From Effrenium voratum (taxonomy: Eukaryota > Sar > Dinophyceae > Suessiales > Symbiodiniaceae): 64,000 nucleotides of DNA. A program made the position numbers and the translations under genes. Below are positions 18,671 to 28,746 of the stretch, piece after piece. Under the pieces are notes generated by a model that was not told the DNA's origin, searched no databases, and saw only the letters and a program-made list of their open reading frames with translations. The first letter of the stretch is position 1. The number at the start of each line of letters is the position of its first letter. The stretch lies in assembly GCA_963377175.1 (NCBI GenBank), contig CAUJNA010001624.1:398501-462500 (forward strand), read 5' to 3'.

Positions 18671-20372
18671 CACACTTCGAAGCTTTTGACTGCTGCAGGG
18701 CGCCGATTATCGAAGAGAGATCCGGATTTATGGAAAACGCTTCTACTTGCTTGGAATATGGGGCATTGTTTTTGGGGGGTCGGAGTTCTATATTTTATGC
18801 CAGGGCCTCCAAATCTAAGCCAGCAGGTCCGCATGCTTTTGCTTGTTCAAGTGGCAATAATGCTTCAGCCATTCCGAAAATCAGCTGTGGTGTAAAAATT
18901 AACGCCGTATACCTTGTTTTTTCCGCAATTCAGGCTCCTGCATTGTTTCGGGGAGAAAGGGAGGGGCCCGCCCTCTATTAGTCAGTACCCCACATTACCT
19001 GAAGCGCTCAATGGGCATGCACGCAATTCCCTCGAAAAGCAGTAAAAGGAATGGGGAGGCTTCGTCCACACCTAGCTCAAGCGTCAAGTTAAAGCCACGC
19101 GGCTACGTCCACACCTTCTCACTCTTTCTGGATCCACGTCGTGACATCTGCCACGACCGCTGACGTCCTGGCGTGGTGGACAGCGTAGGCGTCTCGCTTC
19201 CCCGAAAGGGTTGGGATGGGACCCGGGTTGACCTGATATGAATTCACCGACCCAAAATGAGCGGAAAATCCCAACAATAAACAGCATCACAAACGGCGTC
19301 CCTAACTGGAGAGCGACCTGGATGACATGTTCCGCCCGAACCTTGCACTTACGTTGGAAAGCCCTAGATGGCTATGCGTCGCCTTCCAGCAACAAAAGCG
19401 ATAAGGACCGGAGTTGGCGATTGAAAGCCCACCCAACTGTTCCTTCGAAATGGCTGGTTTCAAGGTGCGCCCTGTACACAACACCCGCAAGAAAATGAAC
19501 CCATTTCGTTTTGACATATCCGCAGTAATTAGACTTAGACCTGGCGAGCCATTAGACTTAGACCTTGTGAGCCCATTTTACCCCATTGGTCCAGACAGAT
19601 CCCCAATGGCCACAAGAAAAGGCACTTGCAAACATCCAAACTGCCAACGCAAGTCCCATGTCAGACAACAACCGCTGCAGCAACTACTTTCCACTGCCAC
19701 AACACAGGCTGGGGGTGTGCAACTCCACCTGGAAGGCCTTTTCGTGAGCGGTCTCCTTTGCAATGGCAACGGGCTGTTACAAGGCCAAGCAAGGGATTCC
19801 AATTTTGGGGCCCAAGCTTCAAACCAACAATTCACAAACACTAATTAGCCACTTGTTGTCGCTTGTGGCGCAGCCAAAAGACCGCAAACCCGCTCTGGCT
19901 AGCGGAAGCAGTCCCCTGCCACTGCGTAGTGAGTGGCGCAGGCGCGCAGTGGGGTCATTTCTCAAGCGGCCCCCCCCTTTGCAAAGGTAATGGCTGCTAC
20001 AAAGCCAAGCAAAGGTTTCCTGTTTGGGGGCTTGCCCTTCAACGCCAAACAAACGGCTGACCGTCCTGGTCTCGAAGGCATCAAGGATGGGCCGCACTCG
20101 GCTGCAAAGGAGATTCTTAAACTCCTAGGCAAATGATGCGTTGAAGTCAGACCCACTTTTGCTGGGGCAAGCTGCCCTGCTTGGAACGCAGCCCGCCCAC
20201 TGCCTTTCACCGATGCCAACCCTAGCTTTCAAAAACTGAAGGAAAAGCTCCGCGCATTTATTCAAGCCAACCCATTAAGATCTGTCCTGGAAAAACATGA
20301 CGAACTTCCGGCCAAGGAGGACTGGCAAGCCTCCTCCCAAGCAGTGGTCCGCGCTTATCGAGCCGTCCAGCT
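18671..20372. other. Host-like DNA, no gene recognised
   Basis: Mixed unique sequence with many short overlapping frames on both strands and no recognisable domain. CTTAGACCTGGCGAGCCATTAG-type short direct repeats occur near 19,530-19,570. Confidence 0.45.
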
Positions 20373-21667
20373 CTATGCACCACTTACAGCCGGAAGTCTC
20401 CAAAGCTGGCTCATCACCAGCGGTGCCTGGCAAGCGCGGCAACGCAGAACGGTCCCCAAAGCATGCCACCCCCCAAATGCTACAGCGCAGCCCCCCCGAT
20501 GGCCTGCTGAGCACAGCGCTTCCAGCAACGGAGGGAGGCCCGTTGCCTGCGGGACGGGACCATTGCCATCACGCTTCAAGTCCAAGTCGAAGCAGCTGAG
20601 GTTCTTCAGAAGCCGCTGCAGCAGCTCCACATGCCTCCACAACTGGGAAGAGCGGCGCTTGGCAGTGGCTTCAGAGCCAGAAACCAGGCTTGTCGCGGCA
20701 GTCCACTCAACCAGCTTCTGCAACTCCACCTCCGGGAACTGGGCCACCCTCTCAACCCCCGCGCTGCTCTCAGCTTCTTCCTTTCTGATCTTGTTCATGA
20801 CTTCCCCACCAAGTCCACCGCGGCAATTAGTATCTCACACCGTTCAAACAACTTGTATAGTGTCTGGTCCTGCTCCTGCATGAACTTCTGTTCAAGCCGG
20901 ATGGCAGCCTCTTCAAGTCCGCGCCGCTCTTCCTGAAGACACTCTGGCAGCCACCTTACGAGACTCGCCGCCTTGCAGAAACATCGAATGGCTTCATCTT
21001 CCGGCTGGTCTGCTTTTGCAAGCCTGCGGGCCTCCGTCATAAACATCTGCGCGTTGCTGAGCTGCTTCTTCAGGGTCTCTACCTTGTCACTCTTCCAGGG
21101 GCTCCACACCGCCGCCGTCGCGTCGCCCGAGGACTTCAAGCCTTCCAGTGCTTCAAGCAGCACAGTCTCCTGTTGCGCCTGGATCTTGGACTTGAGGCGT
21201 TCCAGGAGAGCTTCCAAGTCAGGCGGCAAGGGCTGCAACAAGGGCGCCGCCGCTGCAATATCGCCCAGAAGATCCCGGTCTTGCTCGGCATCCAAGCCAC
21301 TCTGTGACTCCAAGTCTTTGAAGGCCTTTTGCAGCTTCTCGCGGAGCGCCTCATGCTGCGCAAGCTGCGCCAGCTGGACCTTCTGCTCTGCAAACCGGAC
21401 CTGCAGGCCAGAAATGTCCAGCTGCTTGGACAATAGCTTGGACCATGAGCTCCTTGCCAAAGACACATGCTCGATGGCGTCTGATGCTTCTGCAGTCAGC
21501 TGGCTTCTGTCGTCGGCAACCAAAGCTGCTACTGCAGCAAAGCCTGGTGGACTGAATCTGTGTGTGTGGGCACACGGTCCACGATTTGGGAAGACGTGTT
21601 TCTTCCATGAGATAGCAAGTTGACGTTCAGTTTTTTTGGGCCTGGAAAGGTCTTCCGTTTGCGTCAT
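20373..21667 (-). CDS. Host coiled-coil-like protein, two overlapping frames
   Basis: The upstream frame (21667-20795, 290 codons) is rich in Leu, Ala, Glu and Gln with long helical stretches (VRFAEQKVQLAQLAQHEAL, RLEQKFMQEQDQTLYKLF). It stops at TGA, whose ATGA overlap opens a second frame of 141 codons (MNKIRKEEAESSAGVERVAQ...) that continues in the same style up to about KDLDLKRDG. The join is probably a frameshift or a spliced exon border. It may be a structural or cytoskeletal-type protein; no family assigned. The segment is GC-rich like the host. Confidence 0.5.
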
Positions 21668-21984
21668 GGGTTTTCCAGCTGAATCGAAGCAGGCAAAGGA
21701 CCCCCCCGACCCTGGCAGGCTCCAATAGGCAGCCTTGTTCTACCCAAAATAGGAGGGAAACAGGGATTGCAAGCTCTGTCAAGACAGGGTTCCCTTGGTG
21801 GCATAAGCCATGGCGCACTTCGCTGTCTTGCAAATCTGCTCGTCGCTGGCTTTGCTTCCCAAAGCCACCAGAAGAGAAGCATCCTCCTGTGCGCGTTGTT
21901 GGAAAAATGCCGAAAAGGCTGCGCAAGACTGAACAGGTCTGCCCGCCCTCACTACTCCGGTAAGACAAAAGTGCAAAGCAGCAT

Positions 21985-22235
21985 GCGCTAAGCAATTTGC
22001 CTAGTGCGCTCGCACAGAGCACCTGCACGCAACATGCGCTGAGCAACTGGCGCAGAGCGAACTGCACACTTGCACAGATCAACTTTCATAGAAACACTTG
22101 CGCGGAGCACACACACAGCAACACGCGCGGAGCAGCACATGCAGTAGCAGACTTGCACAGAGCTCTTGCGCAAAGCAACATGCGCTGAGCAACTTGCACA
22201 GAGCAACATGCACTTAGGAGCTTGTACGAGGTGCA
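21985..22235. repeat. Degenerate ~20-bp tandem repeat (GCACAGAGCAAC type)
   Basis: Variants of CTTGCGCAGAGCAACATGCG recur about twelve times. Frames through it are repeat translations. Confidence 0.7.
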
Positions 22236-22299
22236 AAGTGCAAGGTGCAAGGCTGCGTTTGCGCTTGCTCGCATGTCACTGTCAGACAACAGCAAACAG

Positions 22300-22360
22300 A
22301 CACGCACAAGCAAGCAAGCAAGCAAGCAAGCAAACAAGCAAGCAAGCAAACAAACAAACT
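22300..22360. repeat. (AAGC)n / (AAAC)n microsatellite
   Basis: Repeated AAGC units (CAAGCAAGCAAGC) with some AAAC variants. Confidence 0.85.
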
Positions 22361-22414
22361 GCCTTGCGCGGTTCCGCAGAGGTCGTTTCTGCTAACTGCA
22401 TGGTTAGTCAACGT

Positions 22415-22862
22415 GCGTAGGCTAGGCTGCGTGGGCTGGGCTGCATAAGCGAGGCTACTAAGCCGAGCGGCGTAAGGCAGGCTGCGTAAGCCAGGCTACG
22501 TAGGCTGGGCTGCGTAAGCGAGGCTACTAAGCCGAGCTGCTAAGGCAGGCTGCGTAAGCCAGGCTACGTAGGCTAGGCTGCGTAAACTCGGCTGCGTAAG
22601 TCACGCTGTGTGAGCTGGGCTGCTTGGGAAGGCTGTGCAACCAGGAACCGCTTCAGCCGTTTTCTCCCAAAGAACCCTTCGCTGACGCTTTCGGGAGAAA
22701 AAGGTAACGGCAATCGCATGGCTCAAAAAAGCAGCAATCAGCGAAGTCGGAAACTGGAAGCCTGGAAGGTTGTGTGACCTGTGTTTAATACAGCCCGCCT
22801 TGCAATCCAGCTTTGCAATCGCCATTGCCAGTTTCTCCTCCATCGGCCGGGCCCCGTCCTGA
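22415..22862. repeat. Direct repeat, copy 1 (GCTGCGTAAG array plus tail)
   Basis: A degenerate ~20-bp array (GGCTGCGTAAGCCAGGCTAC) is followed by GGGAAGGCTGTGCAACCAGG, a CCAAAGAACCCT stretch and GGCCGGGCCCC. The same order occurs at 35,038-35,475 in the same orientation. Confidence 0.7.
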
Positions 22863-22889
22863 CCTGCCCTCACCTCCCAAAAGACCTTA
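22863..22889 (+). repeat. 5.3-kb transposon, left TIR
   Basis: 27 bases with three mismatches to the complement of 28131-28157; the core is CCCTCACC-N-CCCAAAAGACC. Confidence 0.65.
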
Positions 22890-22985
22890 TCTTAATTAAG
22901 GTCTTTTTTTACTACCTTATTTAAGGTCTTTTTCCTTAATTAAGGTCTTTTTTTTAAGGTTGGTTTTCCTTAATTAAGGCATTTT
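22884..22985. repeat. Left subterminal CCTTAATTAAGG array
   Basis: Four ~25-bp units with the palindrome CTTAATTAAG or CCTTATTTAAGG followed by TCTTTTT. The same units fill the right subterminal region. Confidence 0.75.
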
Positions 22986-23312
22986 TTGCAACCTCTTTCA
23001 CTTTTTTCACAGGAGGCAACCGCCTCCTTCCTTGGAAGCTTGGCTGCTGTTCTTGCATTGATCTTTCTTGGCTGCTGTGCTGCTTCCTCAGATGCTGAGC
23101 CTCCTGCCCCCAACCAATACAGTAAGATGTATTATAAGAACTCAGGGGCTTTTGCCATCAGGCATTTTTTGGCAAAGAAGCAGATTTTTCAATTGAAAAG
23201 TAGCACCCTTTCGAAAGACCAAGTTTCAGCCATTGCCGACCAGGCCATTGCCAAGCTGGAAGCAGGGCAATCAGAAGACCAGGTCAAGCAGTGGGCTAGG
23301 GAGCAGATGTGA
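22986..23312 (+). CDS. First transposon gene, probable secreted or membrane-anchored exon
   Basis: The frame of 108 codons has a hydrophobic stretch near its start (GSLAAVLALIFLGCCAASS). It continues with YSKMYYKNSGAFAIRHFLAK and a helical end (QAIAKLEAGQSEDQVKQWAREQ) that looks like a genuine protein. Just upstream, TTTTTTCACAG could be a 3' splice site, so the true N-terminus may lie in an earlier exon and the hydrophobic part may be partly intronic. The family resembles short proteins I associate with dinoflagellates, but function is unknown. Confidence 0.45.
   Translation: MQPLSLFSQEATASFLGSLAAVLALIFLGCCAASSDAEPPAPNQYSKMYYKNSGAFAIRHFLAKKQIFQLKSSTLSKDQVSAIADQAIAKLEAGQSEDQVKQWAREQM
23012..23027. 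repeat. Short hairpin 0 (GGAGGC type)
   Basis: GGAGGC-AACC-GCCTCC, right after a TTTTTTCACAG; a variant of the GGAGAC hairpins. Confidence 0.5.
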
Positions 23313-23544
23313 AACGAGCGCTCAAACACAAGTGTTTCTTCAACTGCTAGGGTATTGGGGTTCTGGGGGGGGAGAAAAGGGGAAAAGGAAAGACCCCTAC
23401 CTCACAAAGGGATGGGTTTATGTTTGCAAGGGGCGCCAAGAAGCACTGCATGAGTGTTTTTGCACATGTCGTTTGTGCGTTTTTTCCACCATTTCAAGCT
23501 TTGAGCAGCTAGGTTTGCTTTGGTGCTAGTGCTGCCTGTCTGCC

Positions 23545-25095
23545 ATGGCTCATGCAGGGGATAAGGCCCTGCCCATGGCCAAGGATGATGGGCCTCCTCC
23601 CAAGGTGGACCTTGTGGATGAGGAAGGGGAGGAGGAGGAGCCCATGGAGGAGGATGATGAAGTGGAGCTCCTTCCCTTTGAGAGCTCGTTTCTTCGAGAG
23701 TGCGCCAAGTGCCACGCCCGCTCCTACCTCCGCAAAGGAGGCTGCTGCAATCCCATGTGCGACACTGTAGCGGGGTGTTTAATACGTTTTCAACGCACCA
23801 GAGTTTTTCTATCAGCATTTTGTCGTCTTTTTATTTTTCCCATACATACAAGGTAATCCCTCTCACCAGGAGACACTTTGTCTCCTTTTTTTGTCAGGCC
23901 AGGCCTGCCACCAACAATATGGATCTTTTTTTTTTTGTATTATGCCCTGCCAGTAAGAAACTCTACTACGTGCACGTCCGTGAATGGCAGTACCATGCCA
24001 AGGGCAAGAAGCAGAGCAAGTCCTGGCAGGGCGACCGGGAGGGCATGGTGAAAATGATCAAGCAGGCCAGGGCCTGGGCTGCCCAGAAGGCTGCTGCCAA
24101 GCCTGGGGCCAAGAAGGTGAAGCAGAATCCCAACCGGTCCAAGGGGAAGTCCAGGAAGATCTGGTGGCAGCAGAGGGCCAGGAGTGGCATGGCCAGTTCT
24201 TCAAGGCCAACTGGCACCCAGTATGCGACTGTGCCCCATGACCCTTGTCCAATCCAATATCTAGGAGACTACATGCGATCTCCTTTTTTTGTAGTCTCAT
24301 TTTTTGTTACATCACCTCTTTGGTATTTGCCACCTGCGGCCTATGCCCGTCGCCGCCCTGGTGGAGGATTCAGGGTGCCTGCTGCCTTCAGCCGAGCATC
24401 AGTGCCTGCAGCCTTTACGCAGGGAAGTGGGCCTGAGGCTGTGGCTGGTCCTTCCAGGAACTTGATGCCCAACGTGGGAAACTGGCATGGTGTGGTGCCT
24501 ATCCAGCAGCCTCAGCAGCCGCCATCCATCAACGTCCAGGTGATCAACGTCAATGTGGGCCAGGGTGCTGCAGCTGATGGGCAGTTGGCCTCCTTGTTAC
24601 AGGCTCCTTGGCACAAACAAGGTAGGAGACTCTTGGTCTCCTTTTTGTCAGATTTTGTAATGTAAACCATATATCAGTTTTTTTTGTAGATTACCATTCC
24701 ATAGACTAGCCTCATTTTTTCAGGTAGCATCCAGCTCAGGCTCTGGGAGTGAGAACTCCTACCAACCCCGCTCCCATTGCACCTGGGCAGCCAGTCTTCT
24801 GGCCAGAAAAGTATGGTTTTACTTCTGGCTTCTTTTTTTGTGTTTGCATTACCAGCCTCATTTCAACATATTTTTGCATCTCCTTGCCAGGCACCGATGC
24901 CTGCCAATCTGCCACAACTACCACAATTTGCTGGAGTGGTGGGCGGAGCTGCCCCACCATTCCCTACAATGCCTCCAGCCCCAACAGGCCTAGCCTGTGG
25001 ATCCAGCCCATGTGGAGCTGCTGTGGATCCAGCTCCTGTGGATGGTGGAGCTCCGGTGGATCCAGCTGACCCATCTGGCGAAGGCAAGGAGTGAG
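23545..25095 (+). CDS. Proline-rich, multi-exon gene of the transposon
   Basis: Exon-like stretches follow one another. The first (23545-about 23770) is acidic and has a Cys cluster (LRECAKCHARSYLRKGGCC). The second (about 23920-24240) is basic (LYYVHVREWQYHAKGKKQSK, later NPNRSKGKSRKIWW). The third (about 24330-24620) is Pro/Gln-rich (VPIQQPQQPPSINVQVINV). The last (about 24850-25095) is Pro/Ala-rich, ending PSGEGKE. Gaps between them begin with GT-like and end with TTTTTTTGTCAG-like sites and each holds a GGAGAC hairpin. A partner protein of the transposase is possible, but this is inference. Confidence 0.45.
23869..23885. repeat. Short hairpin 1 (GGAGAC type)
   Basis: GGAGAC-ACTTT-GTCTCC followed by TTTTTTTGTCAGG, a possible 3' splice site. 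Confidence 0.7.
24264..24283. repeat. Short hairpin 2 (GGAGAC type)
   Basis: GGAGA-CTACATGCGA-TCTCC followed by TTTTTTTGTAG, a possible 3' splice site. Confidence 0.65.
24625..24641. repeat. Short hairpin 3 (GGAGAC type)
   Basis: GGAGAC-TCTTG-GTCTCC followed by TTTTTGTCAG, directly after a possible 5' splice GTAG. Confidence 0.7.
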
Positions 25096-25295
25096 AGGCA
25101 ATCTGTGACAGGCCGTTTTTGTGCAAACCCCAAGATGTGGTATCTGGAGTTGCTCTGTGCCAGAGGCACTAGGATTTGCACCGAAGCCTGGATGTGTGAG
25201 CCTGGAAAAAACTGGCCTTGCAGCATTGCCATCTGAAGTTGCATATCCACTCTAATCTGCAGGTTTTGGATTGGCTTGGCTTTGGGGTACCGTCA

Positions 25296-25314
25296 GGAGA
25301 TCAAACTGGTCTCC
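25296..25314. repeat. Short hairpin 4 (GGAGAC type)
   Basis: GGAGATC-AAACT-GGTCTCC followed by TTTTTACGG, after the end of the proline-rich gene. Confidence 0.65.
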
Positions 25315-25359
25315 TTTTTACGGTTGAGAAATTTCCTGAAAACTTCCCAACTCAACCCC

Positions 25360-25492
25360 AACAAGTTTAAAAAAGTTTAAATTTTAAACTTTTTTTAACT
25401 TTTTTAAACTTTGTGTTTCCTTTACTTTTAAAGGAAAAGCAAAGTTTAAAAAAGTTAAAAAAGTTTAAAATTTAAACTTTTTTAAACTTTTA
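25360..25492. repeat. AT-rich cruciform palindrome
   Basis: A left arm of about 50 bases (AAGTTTAAAAAAGTTTAAAT and onward) and its complement flank a 26-base loop that itself has TTCCTTT/AAAGGAA. It lies between the two large genes of the 5.3-kb element. Confidence 0.85.
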
Positions 25493-26030
25493 AATATCCT
25501 CATTCTTTTCAAAGTCTTCCTAAGAAAAGGAAAGTCATTCAGACTCTCCTGTGTCTTGATCTCCCTTCCAACAAAAAAGAAGGGGGTTGCGCATTTGGGT
25601 CGGGGGCTACACTGCAAGACCTGGAATGCTGTGGCTGTGACAACTGGGAGCCAACTCTGGGTGCCTCAAAGCAAGGCCAAGATCACTGAGACACATGGAT
25701 GGCAGACACATGCTTGCAAAACAAAATGCAGCACTGCAGTAGGCAGATCCATTGAGGACAAAAGCGCCGATTTGGACGTCCTTTTGGACGCGGCAAAGAC
25801 TTGGAAGAAGAAGGCCCAGCTCTTGACTGCTGAGAACTAGTGAGTGCTAGTTTGCGCAATGGGTTCTCTTTGTGCCTCACTAGAGGCGCAATTGAGCACA
25901 GTTTTTTTTGAGCGCAAAAGAAGTGCCTTCGGAGCTTGCTTTTCTGATCACGCTTGCGCATGTGAGGCTCTAAAGCTTCTCGGTTCAAACTTGCACCCTT
26001 GACGCCTTCTGAGTTTTTTCTTGTCAGCAA

Positions 26031-27755
26031 AATGGCTTGCCTTGCCAAATGGATGCTGGCCCTTTGGTTTTGCAATTGCTTGTGGATGGTAGAGTCAATG
26101 TTTTCCAAAAGAAGCCTTCCAAAATATTCTGACCAGCCCAAAGAGAAGAGGCTGAGAACCAACATTGAGGATTTGTATTTTACCAACCAAGTCAGCGCAG
26201 AGCGAGCGTCCAGCTTGCTACAGGATGCAGAGGCAGCCGGCAGTGCGCACACTGGAGATTTGCATTCTTTTAAGCCATCCGCTGGGCATCATAAGCGGGA
26301 CTTGCAAAGGAAACTTGTGAGATATTCCAATTGGCCCAAGCCCTATTTTGTATCTGTTGAGGTCTGGGACCCCAAAAAGAAGGCAGCAGTTCACAAGCTC
26401 TTGCCTATGTGGTTGCCACATGAGCTGGTGGGTTATATTGCGAAGTGGTCTTCGTTGGAGAATTTTTTGGACAAAGGCGGAATGTCCGTTGACACGGCTG
26501 CCCGCGTGACCAAGGTGGAAGCTCAGGCTGGAGCCACCTATTGGGTTGCGGTCTGTGGTGCGACGGCGTCCCTTACAACTGGGACAAGAGTTCTTCGCTG
26601 GAAGTTGTTGCCTTAAATTTCCCAGGCGTCCCAGAATGGAAGAACATGCGGCTGCCGATCACGGTCATTGACAAATCTTTTGTGATCAAGCACGCCACCT
26701 TTGACTGTATCTTCAATATTTTGAAGTGGAGTTTTGAGATTTTATTTTCTGGCGTATACCCCAGCAGGAGACACGACGGGTCTCCTTTTGCCGCCAAAGA
26801 TGCGGTGAGGAAGAAGCTGGCTGGCCAAACCCTCTATGTCAGGGCAATCCTTGCTGAGGTTCGCGGCGACTGGGCTTGCTACAAGGAATTGTTCAGGCTG
26901 CCCGGCTGGAAACAATTGAGCGGCTGCTGTTGGAGGTGCACCATGACTCCTGACCGCATCCATCTCTGTGATGACCAAGCATTTTGGAGGATGCCGCAGC
27001 ACCGCCTTTCCCATTGGCAGTTTATGACGAGGCAAGCAGAACTTGAGAGATCAACCTCTCCTATCATGGGCTGCCCGTTTGTTGATATTTCTATCTTTCA
27101 AATCGATTGGTTGCACGCAGTGGACAAAGGAGTTGCAGCAGACTTTTGTGGGAGTTTTCTTTCTTCCTTGCTACCAAAGATGCGAGGCACCAACAAAGAC
27201 GAGCAATGCAGAGATTTATTTTTGAAGCTCCAGACATGGTACAAGGACAATGGCACCAAGGACAGGCTTGCCAACCTCACCGCCACCATGCTGCAGAAGA
27301 AAGCCAGCAACCCCCCCAAGCTCAGAGGGGGAGCGGCTCAAGTCAGGGCGACTGTGCCTTTTGTCAACTTCCTGGCCCAAGAGTACTGCAGGGATGACAA
27401 TGTGTGGGAGTCAAGTTTGAAGGCGGCAGCTGGGCACCTGTCGCGATGCTATGAATGCTTGGATCATCAGAATTTTTCCATAGCAGTACTGAAAGAACAT
27501 TGTCGGAAATTTTGCACTTTGTACGCAGCTTTGGTCCATGACTCTGATCACGCGCAGTGGAGGCTGAAACCAAAATTGCATTTGTTCCAAGAAATGTGCG
27601 AGATGGCTGCCTCCAATCCCAGTTTGACGTGGACATATCGGGATGAGGATTTTGGAGGGGCTCTGGCCCTGATGGGGAGGAGGAGGGGAGGGCCAAAGTC
27701 TGTGACTTCAACCGCCGAGAATGTATTGTGCCGACACGATGTGCCAGCTGTGTGA
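26031..27755 (+). pseudogene. Transposase-like protein (dinoflagellate multicopy family), one frameshift
   Basis: Two frames overlap at 26541-26616 and join in content. The first has RLRTNIEDLYFTNQVSAERA, PKPYFVSVEVWD and WLPHELVGYIAKW. The second has LWCDGVPYNWDKSS, then FPGVPEWKNMRLPITV, PSRRHDGSPF, AEVRGDWACYKELF, a CCWRC cluster, IDWLHAVDKGVAADF and KPKLHLFQEMCE, and ends near 27755. I recognise this order from a large gene family in dinoflagellate genomes whose function is not established. Its place inside a TIR element supports a transposase role. Upstream, TTTTTTCTTGTCAG near 26,030 may be a 3' splice site, and GTAG near 26,090 may start another intron. Confidence 0.6.
26767..26785. 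repeat. Short hairpin 5, inside coding sequence
   Basis: GGAGAC-ACGACGG-GTCTCC followed by TTTTG. It lies in the transposase-like frame and codes part of SRRHDGSPF. Confidence 0.55.
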
Positions 27756-27847
27756 GAAAAAAAGGAGCTGTTTGGATCGAGGCGCTGCCTTGAAGGTTCG
27801 AGCGCGCATGAAGCCATGCATGAACTTGCTGCAGCAGTTTGTCTACA

Positions 27848-27913
27848 GGAGAAAGCACGTTCGTTCTCCCATTTTGAAAAAAAAGATCAGGAGAAGCGCA
27901 TGCAAGCTTCTCC
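27848..27913. repeat. Short hairpins 6 and 7 (GGAGAA type)
   Basis: Two hairpins in tandem: GGAGAA-N10-TTCTCC, then GGAGAAGC-N8-GCTTCTCC followed by TTTTG, downstream of the transposase-like gene. Confidence 0.65.
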
Positions 27914-27943
27914 TTTTGAAACACACATTAACTAAGAAAAAAC

Positions 27944-28130
27944 ACCTTAAAATGAAAACCCTCTAATTAAGGACTAAAGTCCTTAAATGTTGGATTCAAC
28001 CTTAAAAAAAGACCTTAAATAAGGACTTTTGTATGTGTTTTCAAGAAAAAGACTTTAAATAAGGACTAAAGCCTTTAATTAAGGAGTTTTTTTAAGGTTG
28101 ATAAACTTAAATAAGGTTGGAAACCTTAAT
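27944..28130. repeat. Right subterminal CCTTAATTAAGG array
   Basis: About eight units such as CTAATTAAGGACTAAAGTCC and TTAAATAAGGAC, several locally palindromic, ending at the right TIR. Confidence 0.75.
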
Positions 28131-28157
28131 TAAGGTCTTTTGGGTGGTGAGGGTGGG
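28131..28157 (-). repeat. 5.3-kb transposon, right TIR
   Basis: On the minus strand: CCCACCCTCACCACCCAAAA then GACCTTA, the partner of the left TIR. Confidence 0.65.
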
Positions 28158-28574
28158 AAATCCTCGGCGCAGCACTATGAGCTTGGCAAAATCAACCGAA
28201 CAGGGCGCAGAAAGACTCAAACAAAGGGAGGCATGTGGGGCTAAGAGGCAGATGGGCGCAAAAAGCAAGGAAAGCCGACCACCTCGCACGATCCGTGCAC
28301 TTTGCGCTGAGGTCAGGGCTTGGATGGCAGGCAGCTCCTCCACCGCCTCCATTAGGTTGGCTGCCTTCTTGAGCTGCGCAGGCTGCATAGTGCGGCCCAC
28401 CAGCACTGGCTTCCAGTGCGAAGGAACCGGGAACAACTCCTGGCCCCAAGTTCGAAGTGGCGATGGAATCAGGTCAGCGCGAATCTGTTTTGTTTTTCCC
28501 GAAAGCATCGCGAAGGGTTCTTCCGTGCGGAGCCCTTGGACAAGTTACATAGAGCCAAGTTACATAGAGCCAAG
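28158..28574. other. Host-like DNA right of the 5.3-kb element
   Basis: No supported gene. A short triplicated unit AAGTTACATAGAGCC occurs at about 28,540-28,585. Confidence 0.45.
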
Positions 28575-28746
28575 TTACATAGAGCTATGCGGCCGGAACC
28601 ACTGAGCCCACCAGGTGGGCCACGAGGCAAGTCCGGAGCGGTCGCTCTTGCAGCAGCAACTGCTGCTGCGAAATGCAGCGCCGTTGTGGGAAAAGAGATC
28701 CCGCCAGGGCCCCAGATTGCGTCCATGGCTCGCCAGGCATTGAAAA

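Larger units (their letters stand above)
22863..28157. mobile_element. 5.3-kb TIR transposon with transposase-like gene
   Basis: The left border reads CCTGCCCTCACCTCCCAAAA and the complement of the right border reads CCCACCCTCACCACCCAAAA; both go on with GACCTTA and then arrays of CCTTAATTAAGG-type palindromes. Between them, all plus strand, are a short first gene, a proline-rich multi-exon gene, a large AT palindrome and a long transposase-like gene. No clear target duplication is visible. It lies inside the 26.6-kb insertion. Confidence 0.65.

Noticed and set aside
18151..18981. Long frames across the purine-rich satellite, both strands
   Set aside because: They translate the GAAAGA repeat (Lys/Glu/Arg or Ser/Leu/Phe runs) and carry no domain; only the flanking minus-strand segment looks protein-like.
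23869..25320. Hairpins with T-runs as bacterial-type terminators
   Set aside because: The context is eukaryotic, with intron-like borders; the T-run fits a polypyrimidine tract better.
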